Source of the DNA: Parasponia andersonii
Taxonomy: Eukaryota; Streptophyta; Magnoliopsida; Rosales; Cannabaceae
Direction of reading: 5' to 3'
Assembly: GCA_002914805.1 (NCBI GenBank)
Contig: JXTB01000071.1
Coordinates: forward strand, 1,033,724-1,097,723
Length of the DNA: 64,000 bases
Position numbers and translations under genes: made by a program. The notes under the pieces were generated by a model. It did not search any database and was not told the origin of the DNA. It was given only the letters and a program-made list of their open reading frames with translations. This document shows, piece after piece, positions 1-11,414 of the stretch. Numbering within the stretch: the stretch's first letter is position 1; every line of letters starts with the position of its first letter.

Positions 1-198
1 AATTGTTTTAATTACGGTCTATGTTCAATGAGTGACGCATAATTGTGGGATTTTATTTTTAATTAAATATTTTGTTGAGACCAGTTTTGAAAGGTTAGAG
101 ACCTCGGGACAAAATTTTGAATTAATTGAATTATTTTTTTTAAATATTTTTTTTTGGTATTTTTAATTTATGAAATATCCATTCTGCCACTGAAATAC

Positions 199-473
199 CC
201 ATTACAAAGCTCATCTGACCTTGTTATCTGGTATAGCATTACCAATAATATTCTATTTATAGTCAGCACACTCCCTTTCATTACTGCAGGCACTTATTCA
301 CACTTTCATTCTTTTTACTTCGAAAGAAATCTAAGGGTAGAAATTTTATAAAGATAGTTTGAACCCAGACGAGATAGGGGGACAGATCAGAAGCAAACGA
401 ACGACATCATGTGATTGCTGCCAGGTATCCCTTTTACCTTTTGTTCATGTTATCCTCCCATATGCCCTTCTCT

Positions 474-505
<32 letters not shown>

Positions 506-570
506 CCCTTACGCATTTTGGGTTATTACAAAGCTCATCTGACCCTGGTATCTGGTATAACATTACAAAT
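199..570. repeat. Direct repeat pair (199-246 and 523-570) around a poly-T run
   Basis: A stretch of about 48 bases beginning ATTACAAAGCTCATCTGACC occurs near 199-246 and again near 523-570, with a few substitutions. Between the copies lie a T run at about 477-505 and sequence shared with the 45.9 kb region. The duplication is plain in the sequence. Its origin, whether local tandem duplication or the footprint of an insertion, is not clear. Confidence 0.6.
241..452. repeat. Segmental duplicate block, paralogous to 45885-46110
   Basis: About 210 bases match 45885-46110 with only a few substitutions. At 45.9 kb the block lies directly upstream of a minus-strand MIR395 hairpin. Here the same minus-strand TATA-like motif survives at 253-261, but no hairpin is visible to its left. 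I read it as an orphan promoter fragment from a duplicated MIR395 locus. To the left (1-198) I see only AT-rich non-coding sequence. Confidence 0.7.
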
Positions 571-1017
571 AAATATGGCAAGTTGGGCCCAATTTTAGTT
601 TGAGTACTTATTGGGGTCAGTACACTTTATTCCCGTGAAGCTTTTATCGAACGTTCGCCAGAACCATATATTTCTGGATTGTGACTACACATATGGCCCA
701 TCATACATACGTGCTTAATTCTGGAATATACACTTTGAATCAAGGAAATTAAATGTGGAAAATGACATGCCGGGAACAAAGATGAATGACGACTCAAGAG
801 GCTGGGACTCGGGAGAGCTAATGGCCATTAATTGATTCATGAGTCTTACTCCTTTCATTTGACCTGCAATTCTGACTAGGTTCAATCTTAATAACTTTAT
901 TGTTTAATAAATATCTTTCGTTGTTTCTTGGATTTTCTCTACCCTGAGGCCGTAATTATTTGACTATCTTCTATGTTTGTGAATTACAAAATACGTAGAT
1001 AATTAAGCTCCTCCGAC
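571..1017. other. Intergenic, upstream of MIR395 (+)
   Basis: No coding frame is convincing here. The stretch lies immediately upstream of the MIR395 TATA box and is the likely promoter region. It falls in the interval (about 453-2454) that is absent from the paralogous block near 46.1 kb. Confidence 0.4.
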
Positions 1018-1026
1018 TATAAATAC
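1018..1026 (+). promoter_or_regulatory. TATA box of the plus-strand MIR395 gene
   Basis: The motif TATAAATAC lies about 70 bases before the base of the miR395 hairpin at 1088. A transcription start roughly 30 bases downstream of the TATA box (near 1050) would leave a short leader before the hairpin, as is usual for plant pol II microRNA genes. The motif is seen; its use is inferred. Confidence 0.6.
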
Positions 1027-1087
1027 ATGGGTAGGCATAAGTTATTTCAAACAAGAAACTAAGAAGAAAGTTAAAGAGAGTATATGT

Positions 1088-1210
1088 GTCAGCTGTCCCC
1101 TAGAGTTCCCTTGAGCACTTCACTGGAACTTCTATGAAACCCTAGATTAATGATCAGGGCATATCAATAGGCCACTGAAGTGTTTGGGGGAACTCTGGTT
1201 GCCATCTGAC
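1088..1210 (+). ncRNA. MIR395: MIR395 primary hairpin (miR395 on the 3' arm)
   Basis: The 3' arm at 1175-1195 reads CTGAAGTGTTTGGGGGAACT followed by C, which is the canonical plant miR395 sequence. The 5' arm (star strand about 1105-1125) carries the conserved block with CCCTTGAGCACTTCACTG. It pairs with the 3' arm and leaves the usual central mismatches. The stem continues down to GTCAG (1088-1092) against CTGAC (1206-1210), giving a foldback of about 123 bases. In known plants miR395 is induced by sulfur starvation and represses ATP sulfurylases and the transporter SULTR2;1, so it acts on sulfate assimilation and allocation. A TATA box lies at 1018-1026. Two further miR395 hairpins occur at 29490-29590 and 45722-45826 on the other strand. 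This copy has the intact family consensus and is the likeliest to be functional. Confidence 0.93.
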
Positions 1211-2673
1211 TTTGATTCAAGAAGAGTATATATATATATATAGATATAAATATACGTACAATTCTTTTCGGTTTCATGAAATGCATATTCACAGCAGTTG
1301 AGATTTTACAAGTTTTTCGGCAGCTAGCTAGAGTTTTGGTCAATTATTATGTAAATTTCATAGGTCCAGAACTCCTCCGCATTTTTCGCATGCAGCTCTA
1401 ACTTTCTAATTTCATTTTCCTTTCATAGTTCCACATATTGAAGAGAGAAGAAACTTCACTAGTAATTATATTTTACCTCATCAATTAGTACTTACCGGAA
1501 AGCCAATTCCAAGTTATCCTTTGATATTGGTGAAATCAAAAGATATTATTTGCTTCTTTTTGAATTTACATAGCTTTAATCAACAAATTGTTAGTTATGC
1601 ATGATTGTTTATGCAGTTAATACTCTTGATCATCATGCATCAGGACCTTTCTGGCGAAACTGAAATTAAAGTCCCGTGACGTTCGTTGAATTTTAACGAC
1701 CTTTATTATATGTTGGGGACGAGAAGGCATGCATGAGCGTAGTGTATAAAGACATAGCTCTATTTACTTTGGCTGTCTCTTGTTGATTTTGCACGAGGTA
1801 TAGCTCGGACCTTCTAGTATTTTCATTATTCTCTTGACTTCGAATTATTTCTTAAGAACATATTTACATGAATAGAGTATAGAACATAATGCAAAAGCTA
1901 CCAGCTATTCCTCTAAATTAATAATTGATACCATAGATATATTGTACCAAATTTAACTAATCATTATAAATTCATATACCTATTCATATATTGATCTTAT
2001 GTATATGGATCCGGAGCATTCCATGACTTTTAGCCAGTCTTCTCATTCCTTGAGTTCGAGTACAAAGTCAATTGACAATTCAAATAGCAGCAATATTTGC
2101 AGTGTTCAAATTCCACTTTATCTTCATAATTCTTTTAAATTCACCCGCAGCGCGCTTAATTACATTAAAAAAAGGTGATCAATTAATTAGCACCACGTGG
2201 AGAATTATTAGGTAATCACCGTCTATTATTTGGTCAGGGGACTTTCATATAATTGTTACTTGTGAGTACGTAACTTTTTTCTGACTTTATAATGATTGTG
2301 AAGATGATGAAAAAGGAGAGAGGAAACTCGATCGGGATCACAGAGAAAATATTTTGAATATTTTTATAGTCTTTAGACGTGTTCCACGATCGTGGTCGAA
2401 ACATTTAATTTAAAGTGAGGCTATTCATAAACTTTGAACGTTGATAAAATTGATATATTGTACTTGGGCATTCTTCTGTGCTGATATGTTAATCAACAAT
2501 ACGAAATACATATCATGGATTGGAGGAATAACCCAACCTTAGATAAGTACTACAATGATGTTTTGGAGTGAGAAAGAGTGATCACTTGTCCATAGATCAG
2601 GCCTGCTTTGGTGCTATCTTGAATATGATTAGGCTCTGTTCTATACATGTGAAATTCCCATCTGCACTTTGTT
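1211..2673. other. Intergenic sequence downstream of MIR395
   Basis: The stretch is AT-rich with a short TA repeat near 1226-1240 and shows no coding frame I can support. Bases 2455-2526 match 46116-46177, so they belong to the duplicated block. The remainder has no counterpart in that second copy. Confidence 0.4.
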
Positions 2674-2678
2674 GATGA

Positions 2679-4449
2679 TGTTAGAGTTAAAAACGATTTT
2701 CGCAGCGGAAGATTGACTTAAGAATAATCAAAACTTTCTCATAACAATTGATTATATGAGTGCATAGTATTAATTCATAGTAAATAGCAATAAATAAGAA
2801 GAATAGATCTAATACCTCTTGTAAACTATCAGCGGATCCTAACTTTAACGTTTTCTAAACCACGATCTTCCAATCCAAACCTTAAGCACAACTGGATGAA
2901 CGTGTGGGCGTTGCGTACAATTTATTAAAACTTACACTTTAGGCACTTGCAATTTTCTCAACATGTGAGATTGCAAGAGTTTTGTTCTACAGAGAATAGG
3001 AAGACTCTCTTCTTTTTCCCTCTAATTTATGGTGGCTCCGTAGAAAATAATACGTAGTGTCTATTTTCTGCTAGGGTTTCCTTTATATATATATATATAT
3101 ATCTATTTATTAAATTAATTTATATATATATACATTTTCAAAAAATAAAAAATGTAACTTTTGGCCTTACGTTTTTTAGTAACAAACCGTGAATATATAT
3201 ATATATATATNTAGCAGATAATTCACCCCTTCAAAGAAGAGTGTTTCACTTTCAATCAATTTTCTAATTTTTATTTATCTAATTATCTCATAATTAGATA
3301 TTTTTAAATTCAAAATTTAAACAAATTAGGAAACTTATCTCTCCATAAATTAAATTAATTAATTCGAAATTAATTAATTAACAACAATTATAAATTATTG
3401 TAGACAAACAATTTATCTAGACAAAATGTGCAGTAATAGAAATAATATAATATCCAGTATACTGTTTGTAAGTGGTGGAATTAGGGACCTATAGACCTAT
3501 AATTCAAGCTCCAATAAATTTTGACAATTAATTAAACTCTTTGATTAATTTGTTTAATTTATTAATTCCAGTATTACTCCACTAAAAATCCAGAATTGCA
3601 CTCTTGAAATTATAGAATTAATTTACTCAGAAAACAGCGAGTAGTCCATCGATTTAATCATTACATGTAGTTCAATCCTCTATAGACAATTCATAATTGG
3701 AGCTATGTTATATTCTGTTTACCTCTACAATTACATCTTTATCCTTATGTACCGTTAATTCTCTAATGAACAATTAATTTATAAATCTATTATAAATTGA
3801 GTACTCAAACGGTTCAAGTCCTGAATCAATACACAAGGAAATCATCTTCCTAATGGAAGGAATGAATTACATATCTGTAAGTTACATTCCCAGCTACTCA
3901 TCTCATCATGCTCCCAAGATACAAATATTTTGATCTGATTAAAAAACAAACCTTTAATAAGTATGTCAAAGAACATAATGTTATAAATAGGAGTCTATAA
4001 CTACTCAAGATTAAGATTGATCTATATATGATCATCTAGTGACATTATTTGAACTCTCAATAGTTAACGGAATTTATGTGAGATTAAAATCATGTCTGGT
4101 CCAGTCCTATATAATCGAATTATATAAAGTACCTCCATTGTGATATCAACACATCAATAGTCTGGATAAGACTATTACGTTTTCAATGTTAATGGACCGT
4201 ACTAATAATATTTAATTAAAGATCCCAAACTTTAATTAATAATTTCAGACTATATTTAGTTCATTATCCATAAATTTAATCCTTATGTATATAACACTTA
4301 TATACTAAATTTATGGTCACATAAATAAATCAGGGATTTTCTGATATTTAATAACATACCAATTATGCACAAATTCAAATAGAAAATATCATTTTATTAA
4401 TTCAACAAATATCCAAAATATATATGCTTTTAAAGCATAAACCCTAACA
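2679..4449 (-). repeat. Copia 3' LTR
   Basis: The LTR begins TGTTAGAGTT and ends AACCCTAACA, so its ends form a short inverted repeat. Its last 200 or so bases (4248-4449) match 10961-11164 at the other end of the element. It contains TA-rich simple repeats around 3083-3210 and a single ambiguous base (N) at 3211, probably where the repeat could not be resolved. Confidence 0.8.
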
Positions 4450-4521
4450 ATATTCTACTTGCCCTAAAGTAGGTGAGACAAGTTTCTTAATCCTAAACCC
4501 TCCAGACGCATAAGGAACCCG

Positions 4522-4728
4522 TTATATCCTCTTCCTCTTGAGGTGTCTTAGGACATTGCTCTTTGGAAGGATAACTCCATGTCGAGAAGGTAACTGTACT
4601 TTCTTGAAGTTTTGCATCGAAAAATGAATAAGCATCTTATCAATGTAAGATGCTTGAGATAATACTAAAAGTCTATTCTTGCGATCTCGAATAATCTGGA
4701 TCCCAAGCATATAACTTGCTTCTCGCAA
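4522..4728 (-). pseudogene. Copia reverse transcriptase, C-terminal remnant
   Basis: The reading frame contains ASYMLGIQIIRDR and LSQASYIDKML, the conserved segment after the catalytic core of Copia reverse transcriptases. It lies beside the RT core remnant at 4913-5305 in the minus-strand Copia element. It is a fossil fragment. Confidence 0.8.
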
Positions 4729-4912
4729 ATCTTTAATTTGGAATTGCTCGACTAGCTACTTCTTTACATTAGATAATATTTTCACATTATTCCCAATTAG
4801 CAAAATATCATCTACAAACCACTTTTTTGTCTTTGATGTACTTGTATATACAAGATTCATCAACATTTTGATCGAAACCATAAGATTTAATCGTCTCATC
4901 AAATCTTAGATT

Positions 4913-5305
4913 TCATGATCTAAGTAGTTTGTAAACTTTCTGCTCTTGGCCTTTAGCTAAAAAACTTTCTGGTTGCACCATATAGATACTTTCTTCAAGA
5001 TAGCCATTCAAAAAAGCTGTCTTGATGTCCATTTGCCATAGTTCGTAGTCTAAATATGTGGAAATAGATAAGAGGTTACATATGGATTTAAGCATGTCTA
5101 CTGGCGAGAAAGTCTCTTCATAATCAACTCCCTCTTTTTGGGTATAACCTTTTGCCATTAACCTTGTCTTGAACGTTTTAACTTTTCCATCTGCACATCT
5201 TTTTCTTTTATAGATCCATTTATATCTAATGGGTATGACATCTTCAGGTGGATCTACAAGTTCCCAGACATAATTGGAATACATGGATTCCATTTCTTGG
5301 TTCAT
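4913..5305 (-). pseudogene. Copia reverse transcriptase core remnant
   Basis: The 130-residue frame shows hallmark Copia RT blocks: WELVDPPEDVIPIRYKWIYK, RLMAKGYTQKEGVDYEETFS and QMDIKTAFLNGYLEESIYM. These correspond to the template-binding and first catalytic regions of the family. The piece is part of the broken Copia element at 2679-11164. Confidence 0.9.
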
Positions 5306-5811
5306 AGCTTCTTGCTATTTTTCATTTTCAGAATCTTCCATTGCATGCTTGTATGTAAATAGGTCATCTTGGCTACTATTGGAAACAATATGTGTTTCTC
5401 CAACTTCCTTGTAGCGAACAGGTGGTCTAATAACCCTCTCACTACGTCGAGTTGCCAAGGTATTCTGATCTAAAATAGTGGTCTAATAATTTTGTCATTC
5501 AACAACTATTGTGGGTTGTGGTCTGATTTGATCAGGAAGTAATTCTCTAGTACAACTTTAATTCAAGTTTTGAAGTCCGTCATATAGCCATTTTTAAGAA
5601 AAATGGCATTTGTCGATACAAATACCTTTTTCTCTTGAGGATTATAAAATAAACCTCTTCTCGTGCTTTTTGGATAATCTACAAATAAATAAACCTCTGT
5701 ACATGGTTCTAGCTTCTCAATCTTTCCTTTCAGTATATGTGCTGGGCACTCCTATATGCGAATATGACATAAAGTAGGTTTATGCCCATTCCACAAGTCT
5801 AAAGGTGTCTC

Positions 5812-6012
5812 TTAGATAGACTTGGAAGGTACTATTTTCAAAATATAAACAGCGGTTCGTAATGCATAACCCCAGAATGAGAGTGGTAGGAAAGAGTAGC
5901 TTATCATTGATTTAACCATATCAAGCAACATTCGGTTTCTCTTTTCTGCAACACTATTCTGTTGTAGTGTTCTAGGTGGTGTGAGTTGGGATAGAATGTC
6001 ATTCTCTAGCAA
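5812..6012 (-). pseudogene. Copia integrase remnant
   Basis: The frame contains TPPRTLQQNSVAEKRNRMLL followed by a stretch ending SFWGYALRTAVYILK. This is the signature around the last acidic catalytic residue of Copia integrases and the segment that follows. It lies between the protease and RT remnants, as expected for Copia gene order. Confidence 0.85.
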
Positions 6013-6479
6013 ATGATCCTTGAATTCATTATCAAGGTATTCACCTCTTCGATCTGATGGAAGAGTTTTTAATGACTTATCTAACTGCTTTTCAGTTTCT
6101 GCTGTGAATTCTTTGAACTTTTCAAAGGTTTCAGATTTTTTTTTGCATTAGGAACACGTATGCATATCGTGAATATTCGTCAATAAATGTGACAAAATAT
6201 TTGTAACCACCTTTTGCTTGTACATTCAATGAATCACATACATTGCTATCCATAAGCTCAAGCAGTTCTTTGGCCCTTTCGCCCCTTACTGAGAAAGGTC
6301 TCTTAGTCATTCTTCCTTCTAAGATTCACAAACTGGTAGAGTACCAACTTTTAGCTCTATTAAAGTACCATCCTTTACAAGTCTGTTTATCCTATCTAGA
6401 TTGATATGCTCTAACTTAAGGTGCCAAAGATATGTATCGTCATCTTGAAAAACTTTTTGCTTTTTAGGTTTGGGATATT

Positions 6480-6812
6480 CTACTTTAAACATTTCGATAT
6501 TAAGCAGTGATTATCATCTGGCCATAACATGTAAAGTCCATCCTCTATTTTTGCAGAACAAATATTTAAACCATTTCTAGAAATAATAATCTCATTATTA
6601 AGAAAAGAAACATCAAATATTTGTTCAAATAGTCTTGAAATAGAAATCAAATTCCTACGAAAACTAGGAATAAAATAAACATTGTTCAATAACAACAATT
6701 TATTTCTAAAATGAAGACGGACGACTCCCTCTGCTTTTGCCGAAACTTTGGCTCTATTGCCTACTCTCATCGTAAATTCCCTATCAGCAAGCTCCCTTAA
6801 AGAACTAAGCAT
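6480..6812 (-). pseudogene. Copia protease / pre-integrase remnant
   Basis: The frame includes VRLHFRNKLLLLNNVYFIPS and RNLISISRLFEQ, typical of the segment linking Copia protease to integrase. Sequence just upstream on the same strand carries the aspartic protease region. The fragment is a fossil. Confidence 0.75.
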
Positions 6813-6895
6813 CTGAAAAGAAGAACAATTAGTAGCTCCTGAATCAACTATCCGGGGAGATATACCAAATAAATCTTCTTCAACTAAATAAGCTT

Positions 6896-7087
6896 CTAAA
6901 ACAAGTAAATAATATTTACTTTCTTCTTCTCTTTCAATTCGGAGAGATACTTGTTACAGTTTCTCTTCCAATGCCCATCAACTCTGCAGTGAAAACATTT
7001 TCCCTTAGGCTTTTTGTCCTTGGAGTTATTCTTCTTGGTGTTTGTATTGCCCTTCTTGCTTTTTTTTAGGCTTAGATCTAGAGGCAC
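6896..7087 (-). pseudogene. Copia gag zinc-knuckle remnant
   Basis: A lysine-rich segment is followed by CFHCRVDGHWKRNC, a perfect CX2CX4HX4C knuckle of the type that binds RNA in Copia nucleocapsids. It overlaps the end of the gag remnant at 7026-7424 in another frame. Confidence 0.85.
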
Positions 7088-7424
7088 CTTTGCTCTTCCT
7101 CTTCTTGTTTTTGTTAGAGGTAGAGGAATTTTCTTCTGCAGTACTTGCTTCAGTAATAATTGCTAAGCCATCTTTACCTTTATCTTTCGATATCGATTCA
7201 AAAGTTTGCAGTTGACTGAGCAATTGAGTCATTGTATAATTCAACTTGTTCATAACATAGTTGCTCTTGAACTGAAGAAAATTAGGTGAGAGTGATTCCA
7301 GAATCATACTCACATGGGTGCGGTCATCGATCATAGCCCCATGAACTTCAGCCTCTCTAAAGTAATTGATCATATTCAAAACATAATCTCTCACTAGAAT
7401 TCCTCTCTTCATCTTCGCATTCAT
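7026..7424 (-). pseudogene. Copia gag remnant, central part
   Basis: The frame begins with KMKRGILVRDYVLNMINYF and continues through a leucine-rich helix region into a serine/lysine-rich tail, the pattern of Copia gag (UBN2 type) proteins. It sits between the N-terminal gag remnant (7461-7703) and the zinc knuckle. Confidence 0.8.
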
Positions 7425-7460
7425 AGCCTTTTTAATGGCATCATGACGAGATTGATCAGA

Positions 7461-7703
7461 TTATTGTCCAAACATGGCCTGGAGAGACTCTATTATCTCA
7501 TAAATAGTCTCTATCTTTTCGTGCTTATCTCTAAGTACATCGGTCACGCCTACTACTAACATGTAGCAACGAGCTTTATTATTGGCATGAGTCCATTTTT
7601 CATAGCTTTCTCGTGCAGCATAAGTAGCATTAGCAGCGGGTTGTGGAGGACATTCTTCCGTAAGCATAAACTTGTAGTCTTCACTAACAAGCACGGTGTT
7701 CAT
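7461..7703 (-). pseudogene. Copia gag remnant, N-terminal part
   Basis: The frame starts MNTVLVSEDYKFMLTEECPP and contains a TDVLRDKHEKIETIYEI block, as in the gag proteins of a common plant Copia group. Its start faces the 5' untranslated region and the 5' LTR end of the element, to the right. Confidence 0.8.
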
Positions 7704-8391
7704 ATTACTTTTCTACTTGATAAAATTATCTCCAGTTAATTTTTCATTTGCGAGTAAAATGATGATGGGATTCGAGATTGACATATTTGCTGAAATTAAA
7801 TAATAAAATAACATTCAACATATTTGAAAATAAATATCACAAAGAATTCGGAATAGTAAACGTGATGCATGATGCAGGTAAGTAAACACATAAACTTATT
7901 TACTAATTCCACGGTAATTCAATTTTCTCTAATTAGTTACTGTCGTAGGATAGGTCATATAATTATTAATTGAATTGAGACATTCTCAATTAATAAATAA
8001 AATATCAAAATATCTCATATTTTCTTTTATTTATTAACTACCGTATTATAGTCAAGATACTATTAACAATTTAATTGTATCCTCATGAGAGTGACCCATT
8101 ATTTCAAAGTTTAGCAACTTAACTCAAAATTGCCACCGTAGGGTAGGTCAATTTTGAAATATATTCTAAAATCCTATCTGTTGAAAATTAAGCCTTGTTA
8201 TAAATTTAAATGAATACTCTCCGTAGGGAGGACGAAATCTAAGCGTCTCTAGGCGCCAATTAAATCTCACGGTGCTTAATTAATAATGGAGATTATGGAA
8301 TATATTGTCATATACCCCTTTACCACTCATTATTTAAAAATCTTATGTGTTTTTACTAATAAACATCTAATGTTTTATTTAACCTAGCTGT
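7704..8391 (-). other. Copia 5' untranslated region
   Basis: This AT-rich stretch between gag and the nested solo LTR shows no coding frame. It includes several copies of a motif like CCGTAGGGTAGGTC near 7944, 8137 and 8221, which is a weak internal repeat. The untranslated region appears to resume at about 10181-10957 beyond the nested LTR. Confidence 0.5.
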
Positions 8392-10180
8392 TGTAGGAAA
8401 AATTGACCTAACGCTTAGGAAAATCATGCATGCATGGAAAATACATGATCATATCATGAACGCAGCGGAAAAATTAGCGGATTTAGATTTTAAAATTTTT
8501 ACACGAAAATAGTTTTTCATAACCATATAACACACATGCATCATATATAAGATCATGTACAACATAAATCAAATCTATATACAAAATCCACAGAGATGAG
8601 ATTAGGGTTTACCTCTTATAATGTGTTCCTTCTTGATCTCCTTGTTGATGGTGATCAAACCTCCAACCCTATATTTTCTTGTCTATGCTCTTGCTTTTGA
8701 TTAATGAGATAAGTAGGTATTAAGTTGAAACCTATGTAGGAGAATGATCAAGAACACTTTCTTGATCTTATGGAACACTGGGATGTGAGATGGAACTGTG
8801 AGATAATAGGAAATTTTTCTCTCTCACTTAGCCTAGGGTGGCCGAATTCTCCTCTTTCCATGTGCCTTATGCGTGTGACTCTCTGAGAGTTACTATGTAG
8901 TTTTTTCTCTTATATATCTTATATATATGGGACCCAAAACTGCTAATCCTAATCCAATTAGGATTGAGCTTATTCTCCAATTTGGGCTTTGGGTGTATTT
9001 TTTATAAATATGTCCAACTCATGAAACTTATTTATAAAAATACTAACTTTTGTGTAGAATTACTATTTTACACGGTTTCATGAAACTAATTTCACAAATA
9101 CCACGAACCAATAAATGAGCTTAATTGAGCTAGACAAGAGACCTAATGGATCTAAATAATCTAAGCTCTAATAATATGATAAATACATAATACCTCTTAT
9201 TATGGTATTTATATAAATATTATTAGTAAATGAGACACTCAACTAAAGGCCCAATACTGCACTCTTAGATTAAATGTCTTGCTTTTTATAGAGATTCAAT
9301 TAACCTTGATTAACCGATCCAACTAGCATATTCTATACCACATATAGAATCTCTATTGAATGTCGTAGTTGAATTGGTGAAATTACAGTTTTATCCCTCT
9401 AACACCTATTTACCTTTAAGTTACTATATTTCTATCAAGGAATAAAGTTGTTGATAATTTTGTTTTCAATAGCTATTTAGACAAAATTATCAACCAATTC
9501 ACAAAGTGAATGCTAAAATCTTAGATTTAATTATTCTATTAATCTTGAAAGAACCTAAAGTGGCATTAATATATAGTATCCTTAACTATTTGGTGTTCCC
9601 ACCAATTCATAAGTCATAACCTCCAATATGCCAGAGTTTACCTCTAATTTCATAGAGGTTAGTCTTTTAACAAATAAAAAAGCTATAGCCCATGAAAACA
9701 AGTCCAGTCAAGCACCTAGGATTAAGATCTATATGCTAAGAGCTAGTTTGTGATAAGATAAGAATTGAGTTACAATACTCCAATTCTTTATATTACCTGA
9801 TCCAGTTCAATACACATAACTTGTTTATGTTTTATTAGTGTTTCTATCAGAGCTCAGATACTTCAATGATTTGAGATACATCATTCCGTTGAGATAAACA
9901 AACACTACAATCTATAGTAAATAAAGTATTCCATCTTTATTTACAGATTGTAAACTTCTTCATTTATACTTAGATAAAGAATCAAGTCTCCCCATAATTA
10001 ATACTTAATCATATTTGTTTCTTTATACACATATAAAATCATGGAATCTTTTTCAGATGAATAAACTATTCTACTGAGATAGTTTAATCTAGAAAATATA
10101 ATAATTGCATATAAGAGAAAGTTGTTTATACTTAAAAGGATAAAATTGAAAATCTAATTTTTCGGGCAAAATTCCCAACA
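8392..10180 (-). repeat. Nested solo LTR of a related Copia family
   Basis: The stretch begins near TGTAGGAAAAATTGACC and ends AATTCCCAACA. It carries the GCAGCGG motif and the block around AGGGTTTACCTCTTATAAT seen in similar form in the outer LTR at 2679-4449. No internal region or second LTR accompanies it, so it looks like a solo LTR. The left boundary is uncertain by a few bases. GCTGT to its left and GTTGT to its right would be an imperfect target duplication. Confidence 0.65.
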
Positions 10181-10957
10181 GTTGTTATATCCAATATAAT
10201 TTTCTAGGATAAACTATTAGTCCAATCTTATTGGTCCTTAATAAATTACTAGATTTTCTAAAAATCTAAATTTATTATTATATAAATAATTTGGCTAATC
10301 TAATTAATCTAATTAATAAGGATAGCCTAAATTAAATAACTGTGATATTACCAAAATTTAACTATTAAATTAAAATCACATTATTTAATTTTTTTATTCC
10401 TATTTAATTATTTAATCTAATTAAATTAGTCACATTTTAACTAAACTATTTTAGCGTGAATATAACATATATGCATAATATTCATAAATAACTATGAGTA
10501 GGTATAATGAATGACATGTTATTATGCATGGTCATGTTATAAATATCACATATAATATAACAATAAAATAAAATAAAATAATATTTGATCGAGTCCCTTA
10601 GGAAGTTACAACCCAATAAAATAATAAAATTACAAAGAATTTAAGGCATACAGACTTGAAAGCTATCCGTTGGTCTTCTTTGGCCTCCTCTCTTCTTTTG
10701 GTATTTTAACAAATCAAATTTGTAAAAAGTAATATTCCTGTAAATAGTTTTTATAGAACTAGCCTAGCCCATATAATTATCTAAATAATAATTTGGGCCT
10801 TGACCTGAATCTGGGCTTGGGCCCTTTTTTTTTTTTTTTTTTACGTAAGCTATAATCGTAAATTATATATATAATTTTTATATACATATAACTCATATAT
10901 TAATATATATATATATCTTATATTATATATTAAAAAAAAAACTTCCGTAAGCACTTA

Positions 10958-11164
10958 TTTCATACTATATTTAGTTTATTATCCATAAATTTAATCATTA
11001 TGTATATACACTTATATACTAAATTTATGGTCACATAAATAAACCAGAGATTTTCTGATATTTAATGACATATCAATTATGTACAAATTCAAATAGAAAA
11101 ATATTATTTTATTAATTTAACAAATATACAAAATATACATGCTTTTAGGGTAAAAATCCTTACA
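10958..11164 (-). repeat. Copia 5' LTR remnant
   Basis: These 207 bases match the outer end of the 3' LTR (4248-4449) at roughly 92 percent by eye. They end in CA directly before the GATGA target duplication. Their position shows where the element's 5' end lies. Confidence 0.8.
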
Positions 11165-11414
11165 GATGAGTGGTCCGATTTAGAGAGTGAAAGTAGATAT
11201 TTAAGTGGAAAATACTTGCTTTATAGACTGACACGGTTTAACCAAAAATTACTGTAAAATTCACATCATCCCTTTAGACCTCACGACTGTAACAAATATT
11301 ATGGCGATTAAGAAAATTTTTTTATCCCTCAAACTTGTTGCTTACTCAGCTTTGCTTTATATGAATACAGCTGTCGCCATAAGCCAATTGTAATCCCTAA
11401 AAGTGAATCCTAAA

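Larger units (their letters stand above)
2679..11164 (-). mobile_element. Copia LTR retrotransposon, broken, minus strand
   Basis: The element is bounded by TG and CA ends and by the 5-bp direct repeat GATGA at 2674-2678 and 11165-11169, a typical target-site duplication. On the minus strand it carries gag, a CCHC knuckle, protease/pre-integrase, integrase and Copia-type reverse transcriptase remnants in the usual Copia order. The 3' LTR is 2679-4449. Only a remnant of the 5' LTR (10958-11164) is recognised, and a solo LTR of a related Copia family (about 8392-10180) is nested in the untranslated region. The coding part has many breaks and I recognise no RNase H. Comparing the shared LTR ends by eye gives roughly 8 percent difference, which suggests an age of several million years. 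Confidence 0.9.

Noticed and set aside
415-603. Open frames with long poly-Phe
   Set aside because: They are the translation of a T homopolymer at about 477-505.
3211-3211. Ambiguous base N
   Set aside because: It is a sequencing uncertainty inside a TA repeat, not a biological feature.
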